A stretch of DNA of 64,000 nt from Gloeophyllum trabeum ATCC 11539. Lineage: Eukaryota > Basidiomycota > Agaricomycetes > Gloeophyllales > Gloeophyllaceae. A program made the position numbers and the translations under genes. The notes beneath the pieces are model-generated. The model saw only the letters and a program-made list of their open reading frames with translations, was not told the origin of the DNA and searched no databases. This document shows, piece after piece, positions 25,492 to 35,614 of this stretch; position 1 is the stretch's first letter, and every line of letters begins with the position of its first letter. The DNA lies in the NCBI RefSeq assembly GCF_000344685.1, contig NW_006920417.1:1038555-1102554 (forward strand), in the 5' to 3' direction.

Positions 25492-26147
25492 TTGTGATGA
25501 GGACGAAGGCAAAGGGTGGTCGCGTATGTATCCTACGACGAAGTCACAGACGGCACCGGAAAACAAGCTTTGACTGGATCGCGATCGTATCTTGAGTCGG
25601 TCGGTGCCGACGACGCACACACAAGCGCCCACATCGCCGGCCACGATGGCCAGCTTTGACTTGCTTCAGCATTCGCCTTTGTCGCTTCAGACGAGACAAA
25701 CGGAAGTTTACTATGTTCCTTCCCTATGGACAACACATTTGCCTCAGCGGTGAACTTGCCCGCTGCCCTGAAACTTAGACCCGTTATCCGGACTGCCGAG
25801 GGGCGACGTACCCAAGTCGGCTTCCGTATGCCATTGTATTCTATGCAACCGCTAGGACTCGCGCTCCATTTCGGAGTGGTACTAGGTACGGGATTGTGTA
25901 TCTTCCAATGCGAAATCGACGCTGACAAGGATGGATTTATCCTCAATAGATTAGCCTTACACGCACGCTATACTCTTCTCATTTTCGAGCGAAGGTCGGG
26001 GCCGCGTCACTTGACGCGCCCCTCCGAGTCCAGTTCACCGTTATCCCAAGCTTCATGCATAAATAGCGTGCACCCGTCCCGCCCATCCCCTTTAACCCAC
26101 GTCTCGTACTCTCGCCCCTCTCATTCACCACCCATACTCTCACCATA
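25492..26147. promoter_or_regulatory. Divergent promoter region of EFL1 and the aldo-keto reductase
   Basis: These 656 bases hold no supported gene. A TATA-like TGCATAAATAG at 26056-26065 lies about 85 bases before the aldo-keto reductase start. A CT-rich run then leads to CACCATAATG at the start codon, a common fungal core-promoter arrangement for an inducible gene. No specific factor site was recognised on the EFL1 side. Confidence 0.5.
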
Positions 26148-27515
26148 ATGTCGCTCTGGGGCCCCCCTCCGCCGCCGAAGACCAAGCTCGGCCGCTACCG
26201 CCAGCTCTCGAAGCTCGCGGGCGTGCACGTCTCGCCGCTCCAGCTCGGTGCGATGAGCATCGGCGACAAGTGGGCGCAGTACGGCATGGGTGCGATGGAC
26301 AAGGAGGCGTCGTTCAAGCTCCTTGACGCCTTTTACGACGCCGGCGGGAACTTTATCGACACTGCGAACAACTAGTGAGTGGCGTCTGCAGCATACTTAA
26401 ATACTAGCAATCACTGATGTATGCGCGCATACAGTCAGGATGAGAGTTCAGAGGAGTTCATCGGCGAATGGGCGGAGAAGCGGGGCATCCGCGACCAACT
26501 CATCATCGCCACCAAGGCAAGTCCCTCATCCTGCCGTCGCAGCTGCCTCAAAGCTAACGCCCGCGCAGTACACCACCAACTACAAACGCGGTCAAGACGC
26601 CATCGCGATCAAAGCCAACTACACAGGGAACAACGTCAAATCCATGCTCATCTCCGTCACCGACTCCCTCCGGAAACTCCGCACCTCATACATCGACATC
26701 CTCTACGTGCACTGGTGGGACTGGGACACGTCCATTGAGGAGGTCATGGACGGGCTGCACACACTCGTATTGCAGGGCAAAGTCCTGTACCTGGGCATCA
26801 GCGACTCCCCCGCGTGGGTCGTCGCGCAGGCGAACCAGTACGCGCGCGACGCGAAGAAGACGCCGTTCTGCGTGTATCAGGGCGCGTGGAACGTCATGGC
26901 GCGCGACTTTGAGCGCGACATCATCCCGATGGCGCGCCAGTGGGGCATGGCGCTCGCACCGTGGAACGTTTTGGCTGCGGGCAAGATCCGCACGGACGCG
27001 GAGGAGGAGCGCAGGCGCCAGACGGGCGAGAAGGGACGGATGGCGATGGACCCTAACTGGGAACGGAATGAGGACGAGAAGAAGGTATCGCGCGCGCTGG
27101 AGAAGGTCGCCGGGGAGGTGGGTGCGAAGAGTATCACGGCTGGTGCGTGTCTCGTGTTTTTGGATGGTTGTATGCGCGGGTATTCACTAGCATCTGTAGT
27201 CGCCATCGCATACGTGATGCACAAGGCGCCCTACGTCTTCCCCATCATCGGCGGGAGGAAGATCGAGCACCTCATGGACAACATCCAGGCGCTCGACATC
27301 TCCCTCTCCGACGAGCAGATCGCCTACATCGAGAGCATCATCCCCTTCAATCCCGGCTTTCCCTCTTGGTTCATCGTGAGTGGTCTTGTCTCTAGAAACT
27401 GAGGAACCAACACTGACGATCGTGACAGGGGGATGGGACCAAGCCCAGCATGCTCATGGCGAGCACGGCTCACTTTGATAGAGTTGACCCTCCCAAGCCG
27501 ATTCGGCCCCTGTAG
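26148..27515 (+). CDS. Aldo-keto reductase, aryl-alcohol dehydrogenase (AAD) type
   Basis: Five exons (26148-26374, 26435-26516, 26569-27142, 27200-27375, 27429-27515) join in frame to 381 residues. The protein starts [20 protein letters not shown]. The catalytic tetrad is visible: Asp in [12 protein letters not shown], Tyr in the same motif, Lys in LIIATK and His in [11 protein letters not shown]. The C-terminal NADPH-binding part reads [20 protein letters not shown]. Fungal AADs of this type reduce aryl aldehydes such as veratraldehyde to alcohols in the cytosol, and are expanded in wood-decay fungi. The true substrate cannot be told from sequence. The second intron starts with GC (AAG|GCAAGT) instead of GT. 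The promoter has a TATA-like box. Confidence 0.9.
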
Positions 27516-27612
27516 GTCATGGTGGGCTGTAGAATGAGATTGTATCGTATGTATCGTTGGTGGGATGGCCGTTGAATCAATTAATCACTTACCGCCCCTG
27601 ATGTGCGTGCAT

Positions 27613-27633
27613 CCCTAAACCCTAACCTTAGGG
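27613..27633. repeat. Short interstitial telomere-like motif
   Basis: Two CCCTAA-type units (CCCTAA, ACCCTAA) are followed at once by one inverted TTAGGG. TTAGGG is the telomere unit of most filamentous fungi. The head-to-head arrangement is short and could be chance or a scar of end joining or repair. Confidence 0.5.
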
Positions 27634-27725
27634 TATGGATGTAAGTTTACGGTCACGGAAGCTACACCGTGACCTGTAGCTTGCTTGCCAGTGTTCCAGT
27701 GTAGCCTCGCTACCCTTACACATTC

Positions 27726-27740
27726 GGGGGGGGGGGGGGG
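27726..27740. repeat. Homopolymer of 15 G
   Basis: An uninterrupted run of 15 G follows CATTC. It is a likely site of length variation and of sequencing error. It also lies near the two genes that show frameshifts. Confidence 0.8.
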
Positions 27741-28114
27741 CAATGGTCGGTCGAGTGCAGCAGGTGTAGTCCGTTCCGCTACCTGTTATTTTCTGTCATC
27801 TATCCCCGGTAATATCAAGGATACACGCGGCGACACGGTTGCAGCCAGCACGCCTCGTCACGTCTCCGTCAAAGTTCAGAGCCACCCCTTGCCTCCACCC
27901 TTCACCCAATCGCGTGGAAAATTCCATCTCCCAGGCTGATCGTCGTCGAGGGAGATCCTTCTTAGACATGAGCAACAGTAAGACGTGTAGCTATAGCCAG
28001 CCAGAATGGTCTGTTCATGGTCTGCAGAGGTGTCTGCAGTTCGGTCTTCACAGGTGTCTCAGTTCGCTCCACGTCCTTCCAAGGGCTAAGATTTAGGTAC
28101 GTTGTACTATTTTA

Positions 28115-30014
28115 CTACCCTAGGTAATGTATAGGGGTATTGCTTTCTGCGTAATCACACAATCGCTCCATTGGAGGACTCTGCAGCATGTTCTCCAGGA
28201 TCCGCTGGTCCACGGCCCATCTCGACTTTCGTATTACTTGGTCCCTCAGTGTGACATCCTTCCGTGAGCTTGAGGGAAATGGGTATCGCGCTTCTGGAAC
28301 CACGATTTCCACAAGCTCACTAGAAGAACTCTCAGTGCCATCGCATTCCGTGAAGGTGTCCGGGCCTCCCACTAGGAAAGGGTATTCCTTCCAGCTCTTG
28401 ACCCAGCTGTATGTGCGCTGACTCAGGTATACATAGCTTCGCAGGTGATAACACCGTCCCTCTGGGTCATGCTCCTGCAGAAGCATCGCCCGTATGTTGT
28501 TGGCGTCGTGGGCTGGTGTTCCACCCGGATAATATTCATTGAACCAGCCCAACAGGACAACAAACGCCTCCGCCCCGCCTGTCACTTCCGGTCTTGCTCC
28601 ACTATCCACTGCTTGCTCCAACGAATCATTCTCTTTCCTGACTTTCCAGCGTGAGCCATCCACGGCGGTGATGACACTTGGTCGTGTAGGGGCAACCTGT
28701 GCCTGATCAGTCTGCGACCCTTCGGCTTTTTGTAGAAGCCTGGTGATAGGAACGGCTTTCCCTTCGAACTTGAGATAACCATGCTCATCCATGCTGCCGT
28801 GAGGCATAGGGCAGAGTGCGTCTACATATGGATACTCGTTGGTGATCAAATGGGACACCTGTTGCCCACCCTCTTTGGTCGGTACCAGAGCTTTACCGGC
28901 GACACTTGTTTGCGGGAATGCGGCAAACGTCGACAGATACCTGCAAGGTGCAATGCGGAACGCTACGCCGAGCCATGATGCTTCTTCGCGCTTGCGCAAA
29001 ATCTCGGAGGCTAGGGCCATGGTTGCACAAAGGCGATCATTTCTGGAGAAGCTTTTCGTATCAAGTGTGACGCCGAAGAGGCCCATGATGCTGAAGACCA
29101 TGTCCACCGGCCTCGACGATGTTCGCATGAGTGAACTCTGCCAAATTGCGTAATTCTTTGCGGTGGTGTCGAAGATGCCTTCCAGGTCCATGGCGACAGT
29201 GAGGGCAGCGATGTTAGGTGCGAGAACCTTCCTCTGTGGTTGCCAAAAGGGCGGGTCATTATATGAGTGGCTCTCGATGTCGCTGAACATGGCTGCCTTA
29301 ACCATATATGGTTTGGCTTGGTTCCTTTCCGTCGATGTGAAGGATAGGTACCCCACAGTACATGCCTCCAGGATCATCGGCATGGAAGCCATAGCAGACT
29401 CCTTGATCATGACCTCCTGGACGTGTTGCAACTTTCCCTCACCACCCCGAGCCTCACCTGACCCCAGTCTCCATTCGAAAAGAACATGAACCTCTGGAGG
29501 GGCCAAGACTTCCTGTAGTGTCCAGCCACGATGTATCCAAGTGGTCTCCTCATCTAGTCGGACCAGTCGCTGCATGCCTCCTGGGAGGACAATGCAGAGG
29601 GAGCAATCTTGATATATTCCAAACATCTTGCGAATCTGCCAATTCTTGTCATCTGTATTCGTCTGCATGATGCATAACCGGTCCATCCAGATGTGAGGGA
29701 TTCCGCGATGCAAGGATGCAGCAGCAGCATGGCATAGGACCTCGACATTGATTCGGTCTCCCCGCTCATCCTGTTTGATCTTGAGCCACCTATTTTCCGT
29801 GGAGGGCAGCAGACCTAGCCCTCTCCATACGTAGGAAATCGCGGAGTATTTCATGCTCTCTCTGTCTGTGAATTCTTGGAGGCACAAACACGTCATCCTC
29901 CACGAGCGCCCTGCAATCCGCTAAGCGATATCGCTCTGGCGTAGCGGATATGGTGATATCCACAGGTTGCTCGCCGTGTCCTGGTATGGCCTCTTCATAT
30001 ATAATGGTAGGCAT
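28115..30014 (-). CDS. HET-domain (heterokaryon incompatibility type) protein, apparent frameshift near the N-terminus
   Basis: HET domains are found in fungal proteins that trigger cell death on nonself fusion and in many orphan relatives. The first 42 residues read MPTIIYEEAIPGHGEQ ... RYRLADCRALVEDDV from 30014 and match the usual lead-in of basidiomycete HET proteins. The domain itself (FTDRESMKYSAISYVWRG, IPHIWMDRLCIMQT, QIRKMFGIYQDCSLCIVLPG, WIHRGWTLQEVLAP) is in a different frame, open from about 29925 to the stop at 28115. No plausible intron joins the two, so a single-base indel around 29870-29905 is likely. If translation instead starts at 29896, the domain would lack its beginning. 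The C-terminal 400 residues resemble other mushroom HET proteins but have no named domain. Either a decaying gene or a sequence error. Confidence 0.75.
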
Positions 30015-30350
30015 AGTCTGTCCGGCTGCGCGTTGTAAGCTGTCGACACCAATGGCGAACTAGGCAATCGGCGTACGTCTGTGTGCTTCGAGTGTGCAGG
30101 TCTCGCCGAAAGGCGATGGGTTCCAGGACCGCCGCTGGCCGGATCGATACCCACCACAAATTTCCGCAAACAAGGCCAAAGATAGACGGTGAGTGCCTAA
30201 GGTTGTGAGTGGCGCCCACCTATTCATAAAAGGGTGGATCTGATATGGTTTGGGGCGTCTGCTTTCATTTCGAAGGATGGAAGTTAATGCGGAGACATGC
30301 AGCATCAATGCCTGTCGATTCCCTCATACTGTACACATACCAAGAGCAGA
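30015..30350. promoter_or_regulatory. Shared upstream region of the HET gene and the membrane-protein gene
   Basis: The two divergent start codons are 336 bases apart. No TATA box or known site was recognised. An earlier in-frame ATG for the membrane gene exists at 30297, so the region could be shorter. Confidence 0.35.
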
Positions 30351-31417
30351 ATGTCCTCGCCGTCCACCATAAGCCGCCGACAATGGCGATCCCCGTCTGA
30401 TATTCTCTCGATACTCCTACTGATAGGCGGGGACATCATCCAGAAAGCGCTCGCGCAAGTCTCCGGATACTACTTCACACCAGTCGCCTTCTCGTTTGGT
30501 TGGATTGCCTACGCTTTCGCCGCGCTAATGTCGTCCTTCGGCGATGGCAAACTTATGCCTGAAACAGATTGCCCCTCGCTGGTGGTAAGCACCCAAAGTG
30601 GCTATACGAGGGACAACAAGTCATGGGTGCTAGGGCGTCTGTTACGCGACTTAGAGAGCACACACGTCGAGGGACGAAGAGGTTCTCTCCTCTTTGGATC
30701 CGTGTATACGATGCGTGTAATCCAGATTATCGTTCCCGGACGGTGCGTCGGTGGGTGCGAGACCCTATACTGCTGACGGGCGTCATGGTCATGATCATAC
30801 AACTCGTTATCTCGATTATTCCCTGGATCCTCCACAATGACTGGTCAACATTCCTCGTCACGGCGGCTGGTACTTCATTGGCTCTTATCCATGGAGCGCT
30901 CCCGCAGTGGAGAAAGGAAAAATGGGCCTGTCGAAGGAGAAACAAGCTCGTGTCCCTGACGAGAGGAAATGGCGGACGCTTAATCGTAGTTATCAAAGGA
31001 TGCGAGAATGGCTTCAACCTCGAGGACCCGGCCACCGGAAGAGTAACAGTAGTCAAGGGCACCCGAGAAAGCCTCACTGTTCTCGCAGTCGTTTGGCTCG
31101 CGTTGTTGATTACAGTTGCCGGTATCACCAAGGACACTTGGTATCTGATGGCTATAGGGCTGCTGGGGATGATGCAAAATGTAACTGCAGCGGGTGCCAG
31201 CCGGACACCCGTACAAGCAGGCATCCCGCTGGAGTTTGTCGAGGAATTCGGAGAAAAGAAGGTGATGGGGTCACTTCAGAAGTGTGAGGAGCGATACCCA
31301 GGCGTAGGTGCCTCCCTCCTGCCGATCGTTTTCCCAGGGGAGCTGCGCCCTAACGAGCTGGAATGGTGGGACGTGGCGAGGACGGCCTTCAGCAGGCTGG
31401 AACGAAGGGCATGGTAG
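30351..31417 (+). CDS. Fungal multi-pass membrane protein of unknown function, apparent frameshift
   Basis: The start MSSPSTISRRQWRSP leads into a hydrophobic segment and the motif ALAQVSGYYFTPVAFSFGWI, typical of a family of integral membrane proteins common in filamentous fungi. After SGYTRDNKSWVLGRLLRDLE the frame must change. The rest (LWIRVYDACNPDY, GALPQWRKEKWACRRRNKL, VSLTRGNGGRLIVVI, NGFNLEDPATG, GIPLEFVEEFGEKKVM) continues in another frame to the stop at 31417. The two frames overlap between 30569 and 30776, with the switch probably at 30640-30690. No intron fits. At least four membrane segments are visible. It is divergent from the HET gene, which shows the same kind of break. Biochemical function of the family is not known to me. 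Confidence 0.7.
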
Positions 31418-32007
31418 AGATTGCATCTAGAGACAACCGGGATGAGGACCCGTTGCATCCTGTAGAACCATTACGACCGATCCTGCCAGCTTCATCTGTC
31501 GATGCACAGGGCGAGCCAGAGTCCCAGGACGAACAACCGCATCCGCGGTCAAGTTCTGTAGTGCGTGAGATGTCCACGCCGCCAAGTCGTACTGCTTAGA
31601 TCACAGCGCAGTACGCACCTCAGTGTACAGATTTGTCTGTATCCATCTATCGCCTGTGCACTCCGTAGATTCGTTGTCAGAGGAAAGTCCCCTGCAGCCT
31701 CTGGCGACTAGCATCTGCATGACAGATCTGCATAGAAAGAGAACAGCCTGAAGCAGGGTGTGATGGAACGCTGGACGACAACAACACTGCGGCGAAGGAC
31801 CGGAGATGCACTCGCAGCAGGGCTGGAAATTTTAGCGCGCAAGAAATGTAGGTGCTGCCAAGCACAAGAACTGCACGAAATTACACCGCACTCACCTGAA
31901 ATATATTTCTGACATCCATCAGAGCCCGTCTCCATAACCATGCAGATGGTCAAGATTGATTGCAGGAGAATATCAATAAGACGCGAGCAACACACATCGG
32001 CCAATGC
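31418..32007. other. Intergenic between convergent genes
   Basis: These 590 bases separate the 3' ends of the membrane-protein gene and ZNG1. A short open frame (31363-31599) overlaps the end of the membrane gene in a third frame. It could be a further eroded extension but carries no motif. Nothing else is seen. Confidence 0.4.
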
Positions 32008-33701
32008 TTATGATCGCAAGACAGCCTCCAGACTCCGCCGAACCCCCTCATCCAGCCCCTTCCCAATAAACACCAGCTTCCCCATCTCTGGCACTCCCAC
32101 ATCCTGACCCCGACCGCCGGCCTTATCACTAGCACCATCCATCTCCGAAATATCGTAGATATTCCGAACACCTTGCAGGACATACCTCTTTCCGTCCCGG
32201 CACGAGAACATACCCTTGCATCTCAGGACCTCCAGATTCCCCGACAGGGACTCAGACTCGGATGCCGGGAGCGTGCCCTCCCATAGCACGGTGCGGATCC
32301 ACTCGTCGAGCCGGTCGAAATGCGCGCGGGAGAGGACCGGGCAGGGAACCTGCAGGCTCGTGATGCCGCGGACTTCGTAGTGCGTCGGGGCCGGCGCATC
32401 GTGCTCGTGTTCGTGGTCGTGCGCCGAGTGGTCGTGATTGTGTCTAGCGTTGGACGGCATGCGCGAGGCGTACGCGTCGATGCCCACTACACTGCCCAGA
32501 TCGATCTGTGCCCTGACTGTGCGGTGCACCGTCACCGCAGGGTTGACTTTGTGTATGAGTTGCTCCGTCTCCTCGACTTCCGAATCAGAGACGAGGTCAA
32601 CCTTGTTCAGGAGGACTACGTCGGCGCATGCGATCTGCCTGTATCATGTGTGAGTAAGCAAGCGCGTTTGGCTTGCAGTGTTAGACGGACGCGCCTGAGA
32701 CTCTCGCCGACGCCGTCGACGGCTTCGTCTTCTAGCATTTGCTGGAGAACGGGCGTAAACGTGAGATTTTAACGAGCAAGGGAGGGAAGAGCAGGCACCT
32801 TTCGCCCGAAGACAGCGTCTACGACACACACGACGCCGTCCAGCCTGATATCCTTCCCCAGCCCATACGCATACTCTTCGTTCTGCCAAAATAGCGACGC
32901 GATAGGACCTGCACATTTCCGTCCTTCTCATGAACTGTGCAGACGAGGATAGCACTCACCTGGATCTGCCAACCCCGTCGTCTCCAGCAAGATATAGTCA
33001 AACGCGCCCTTCTTCTCCATGAGCTTCTCAATGGCTGCTACGCCCACGTCCTTGATGCTACAGCAGAGACACCCATTAGGCAGCTCGAGAACTTCCTCGG
33101 AGCCCTCCGTTGAGGGGTCGTCAGGAGAAGTAACGTTGATCGTCCGGGCTGTGAAAGATCGAGGAGGGATCGTGAATCAAGAATTGAGCACAACGCCTCG
33201 TCGTCACTCACATACATTCGATGTCCTACACAGATATGGTCAACGTCACGGCTCAGTGTCTCATCATGCTTCACTCACCGCCGTGTCTCCGAACTCATTC
33301 ATTATGACTGCTATGCGATAGCCATGGTGTTCCGTCAAGATTCGTCTAGACGATCACACCCCGTAGTTACTAATCTGAATAAGATATGCATAACACACAA
33401 CGTACTTGACCAGCGTTGACTTCCCGGCACCCAAGAACCCGCATATGATAGTCAGTGGGACGCCTGGTGCTTCAGGTATCGCATCATTCTCCAAGACTGG
33501 ATCTTCTACCGGAACGAGCACCCTAGACACCCACCGAGAGTTTATAGGTAGATAAAGGCACAAAATTGATAAACTCACGGTATGTCTTCGTCGACGTCCT
33601 CGGCTTCGACGAGCACCCTACACGCATGACGCGTTGTCAAGGCAGGAGAATCTCACAAGACAATCTGTGACTTACGGAGCATCTTCTACGCTCATATTCA
33701 T
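32008..33701 (-). CDS. ZNG1: CobW/COG0523 GTPase, zinc chaperone ZNG1-like
   Basis: The start MNMSVEDAP at 33701 is followed, after short introns, by the P-loop [16 protein letters not shown]. Next come the metal-binding CxCC motif seen as [11 protein letters not shown], and [16 protein letters not shown] later segment reads [23 protein letters not shown], then a His/Asp-rich loop ([15 protein letters not shown]) and a C-terminal CobW domain ([20 protein letters not shown]). ZNG1 proteins use GTP to deliver zinc to targets such as methionine aminopeptidase. In fungi without cobalamin synthesis the zinc role is the best reading. It shares a 281-base promoter region with the divergent STYX-like gene. 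At least seven short introns; exact borders approximate. Confidence 0.85.
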
Positions 33702-33982
33702 TTTGATTCGTCTCCTTTCCAATGGATAGGTGTGAGTTGAAGCCTCAATGTAAGACTGCGCAAACCGAATGCTGAATTACGCTGTGGCACTCGGCTTTGT
33801 GGCACGAGATCTAGCCGGATCTGGTCCAAACACTCATTAGGCACCGGCGGCACGAACGCGACAAGGGCGGACACGCTCTCCTGCTCACCATCACCGACGG
33901 CGGACGCGCAAGCCCTCTAGCTTGCTGACCGGCACGATTACCATTCCTTTTCTGCACGTCCTCACCGGTCACTCAGGAACCA

Positions 33983-35054
33983 ATGGACGCGGGAGCTGCA
34001 GGCCAAGTGAAGAAAGAAGAGGGCTTGACTGAGGACCAGCTCCGGGAACTCATCCAGGGCCCCGGGGATGTCGAGTGGAAGTGCGTCGCATCGTTCCTCT
34101 CCACTGGAATCCTATGCTGAACGTCCTTTGTGGGTATGCAGATACGAAATGCGCCGCGAGTGCCAGGAGATCCTCCCAGGACTCCTGCTCGGGCCCTTCC
34201 AGGTATCCAAATCCCTACCAACCCTACAAGGTATGGGCGTCACGCACATGTACGCTGCCCCCACCTTGTGCCTCTCATCCTCTCTCGTCTCTGACACGCC
34301 TCCTCCCCGCTGGTAGCGTGTGCATCCGCGACGCGAAGGAAGCCTTCTCCGTCAAGCCCCGGTTCCCAGAGCACTTTGTCTACCTCACACTGGACGTCGA
34401 GGACAGTGAAGAGCAGAACCTCATCCGGCTATTCCCCGCGTACGTCATCCCTCCATCCACCAAGGCCCTTCTAGCCGGGTGGCACTGACTGAGCCCTTCA
34501 TACCCAGCGCACGCCAATTCATCGACCAAGCGATCGCCCAAGGCGGGCGCGTGCTCGTCCATTGCAACGGTGCGTCCTCCCCTCCCTGCATCCCTGCATA
34601 TCTCAATCTGACGTCGCTCCGCCCGGCAGGCGGCATCTCCCTCTCCCCCGCGTTCGTCGTGATGTTCGTCATGCAGCACTACCACCTCTCGTGGGAGGAC
34701 GCGCTGCACTACGTCCAGAACCGGCGGTACTGCATCAGCCCCAACGGCGGCTTCCTGACGCAGATCAAGGTGCGCTGTTTGTCCGTCCATCCCGTCGCTC
34801 CCGTACTCTTCTAAACGTAGCATCAACGGCGCAGGAATACGAATCCATCTACAAAGCCACACAAGCAGTCGCCTCGCACCCGCCACAGCAGCGCGTCGTC
34901 TCGCGGCGAAAACGCGAAGACGACGACGACGAAGACGAGCAGAAGTAAGTATCTCCTTCTCTCCTCTCTGCGTCCTCTGACTCCTCGCAGATTCCAGCCG
35001 AAGCGGCCCTCGCTCGCAGAGGACACGGCCGACCCGGACGCCATGCAGACTTAA
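33983..35054 (+). CDS. STYX-like dual-specificity pseudophosphatase
   Basis: Seven exons (33983-34080, 34142-34249, 34317-34439, 34508-34569, 34630-34769, 34835-34944, 34991-35054) join exactly in frame to 234 residues. The fold motifs are CQEILPGLLLGPFQVSKSL, then VYLTLDVEDSEEQNLIRLFP, then the signature loop VHCNGGISLSPAFVVMFVMQ and ALHYVQNRRYCISPNGGF. This layout matches the STYX subfamily. The active-site loop should read HCxxxxxR; the cysteine is present but the arginine position is Leu, so it should not hydrolyse phosphate normally. The C-terminus is charged (SRRKREDDDDEDEQK), possibly a nuclear signal. A phospho-binding or anchoring role is inferred from the family. The loop spans an intron (34570-34629), and both halves read cleanly. 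Confidence 0.87.
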
Positions 35055-35614
35055 CTTCTCCTTCCCCCTTCTCCTTCTCCTCTCCCGTGTGCTCTGTGCT
35101 TCGTCTTCCAGTCAGTACCCGTATCAGTATACCTATCCTATTATCTTGGGTTATAATCGCGTCAATATGCTCGTCTCTATCTTCTGCCCTGTCCACGTTT
35201 TCTCTTCTTACCAAAGGAACGAGTATGTCCAAATGTCCGAGTACACATCATGTAGCCACAGCATTTCGCCGCCCACAATTGCAGAATCCGAACCGGAACC
35301 GTAACCCCAATCGAGGGTCCTGTTCCTATCTACACATGCAAACCTCCCTTGCATCGGGCGCAGAGAAGGGCCCGAAAAGACTCCACGGACACGCGGCGCC
35401 GTCGCGGACGTCCAGGCAGCACGAACCTCGCACCAGCATCGATAAAATACATACACGCACGGGAACAGATGATATCTGGTTGCAGACCCGAGCTTCTGGA
35501 CGTCAACGTGGATAGAAAGCAACTGAATAAATACCCCTCCTCCAAGGCCGGTCTAGTCCATCCTCTAAACATTAGTAACAATATCACACAAACCACTCTA
35601 GAGTCTACAACACA
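35055..35614. other. Intergenic between convergent STYX-like gene and HUT1
   Basis: These 560 bases hold both 3' untranslated regions. Short open frames are present but none reads like a protein. Nothing else is recognised. Confidence 0.4.

Larger units (their letters stand above)
27516..28114. other. Intergenic with telomere-like motif and poly-G tract
   Basis: These 599 bases lie between the 3' ends of two convergent genes. They contain a telomere-like motif at 27613-27633 and a run of 15 G at 27726-27740. No gene is supported. Confidence 0.5.

Noticed and set aside
27726..27740. G-quadruplex
   Set aside because: It is one uninterrupted G run without separate G tracts and loops; a simple homopolymer is the safer reading.
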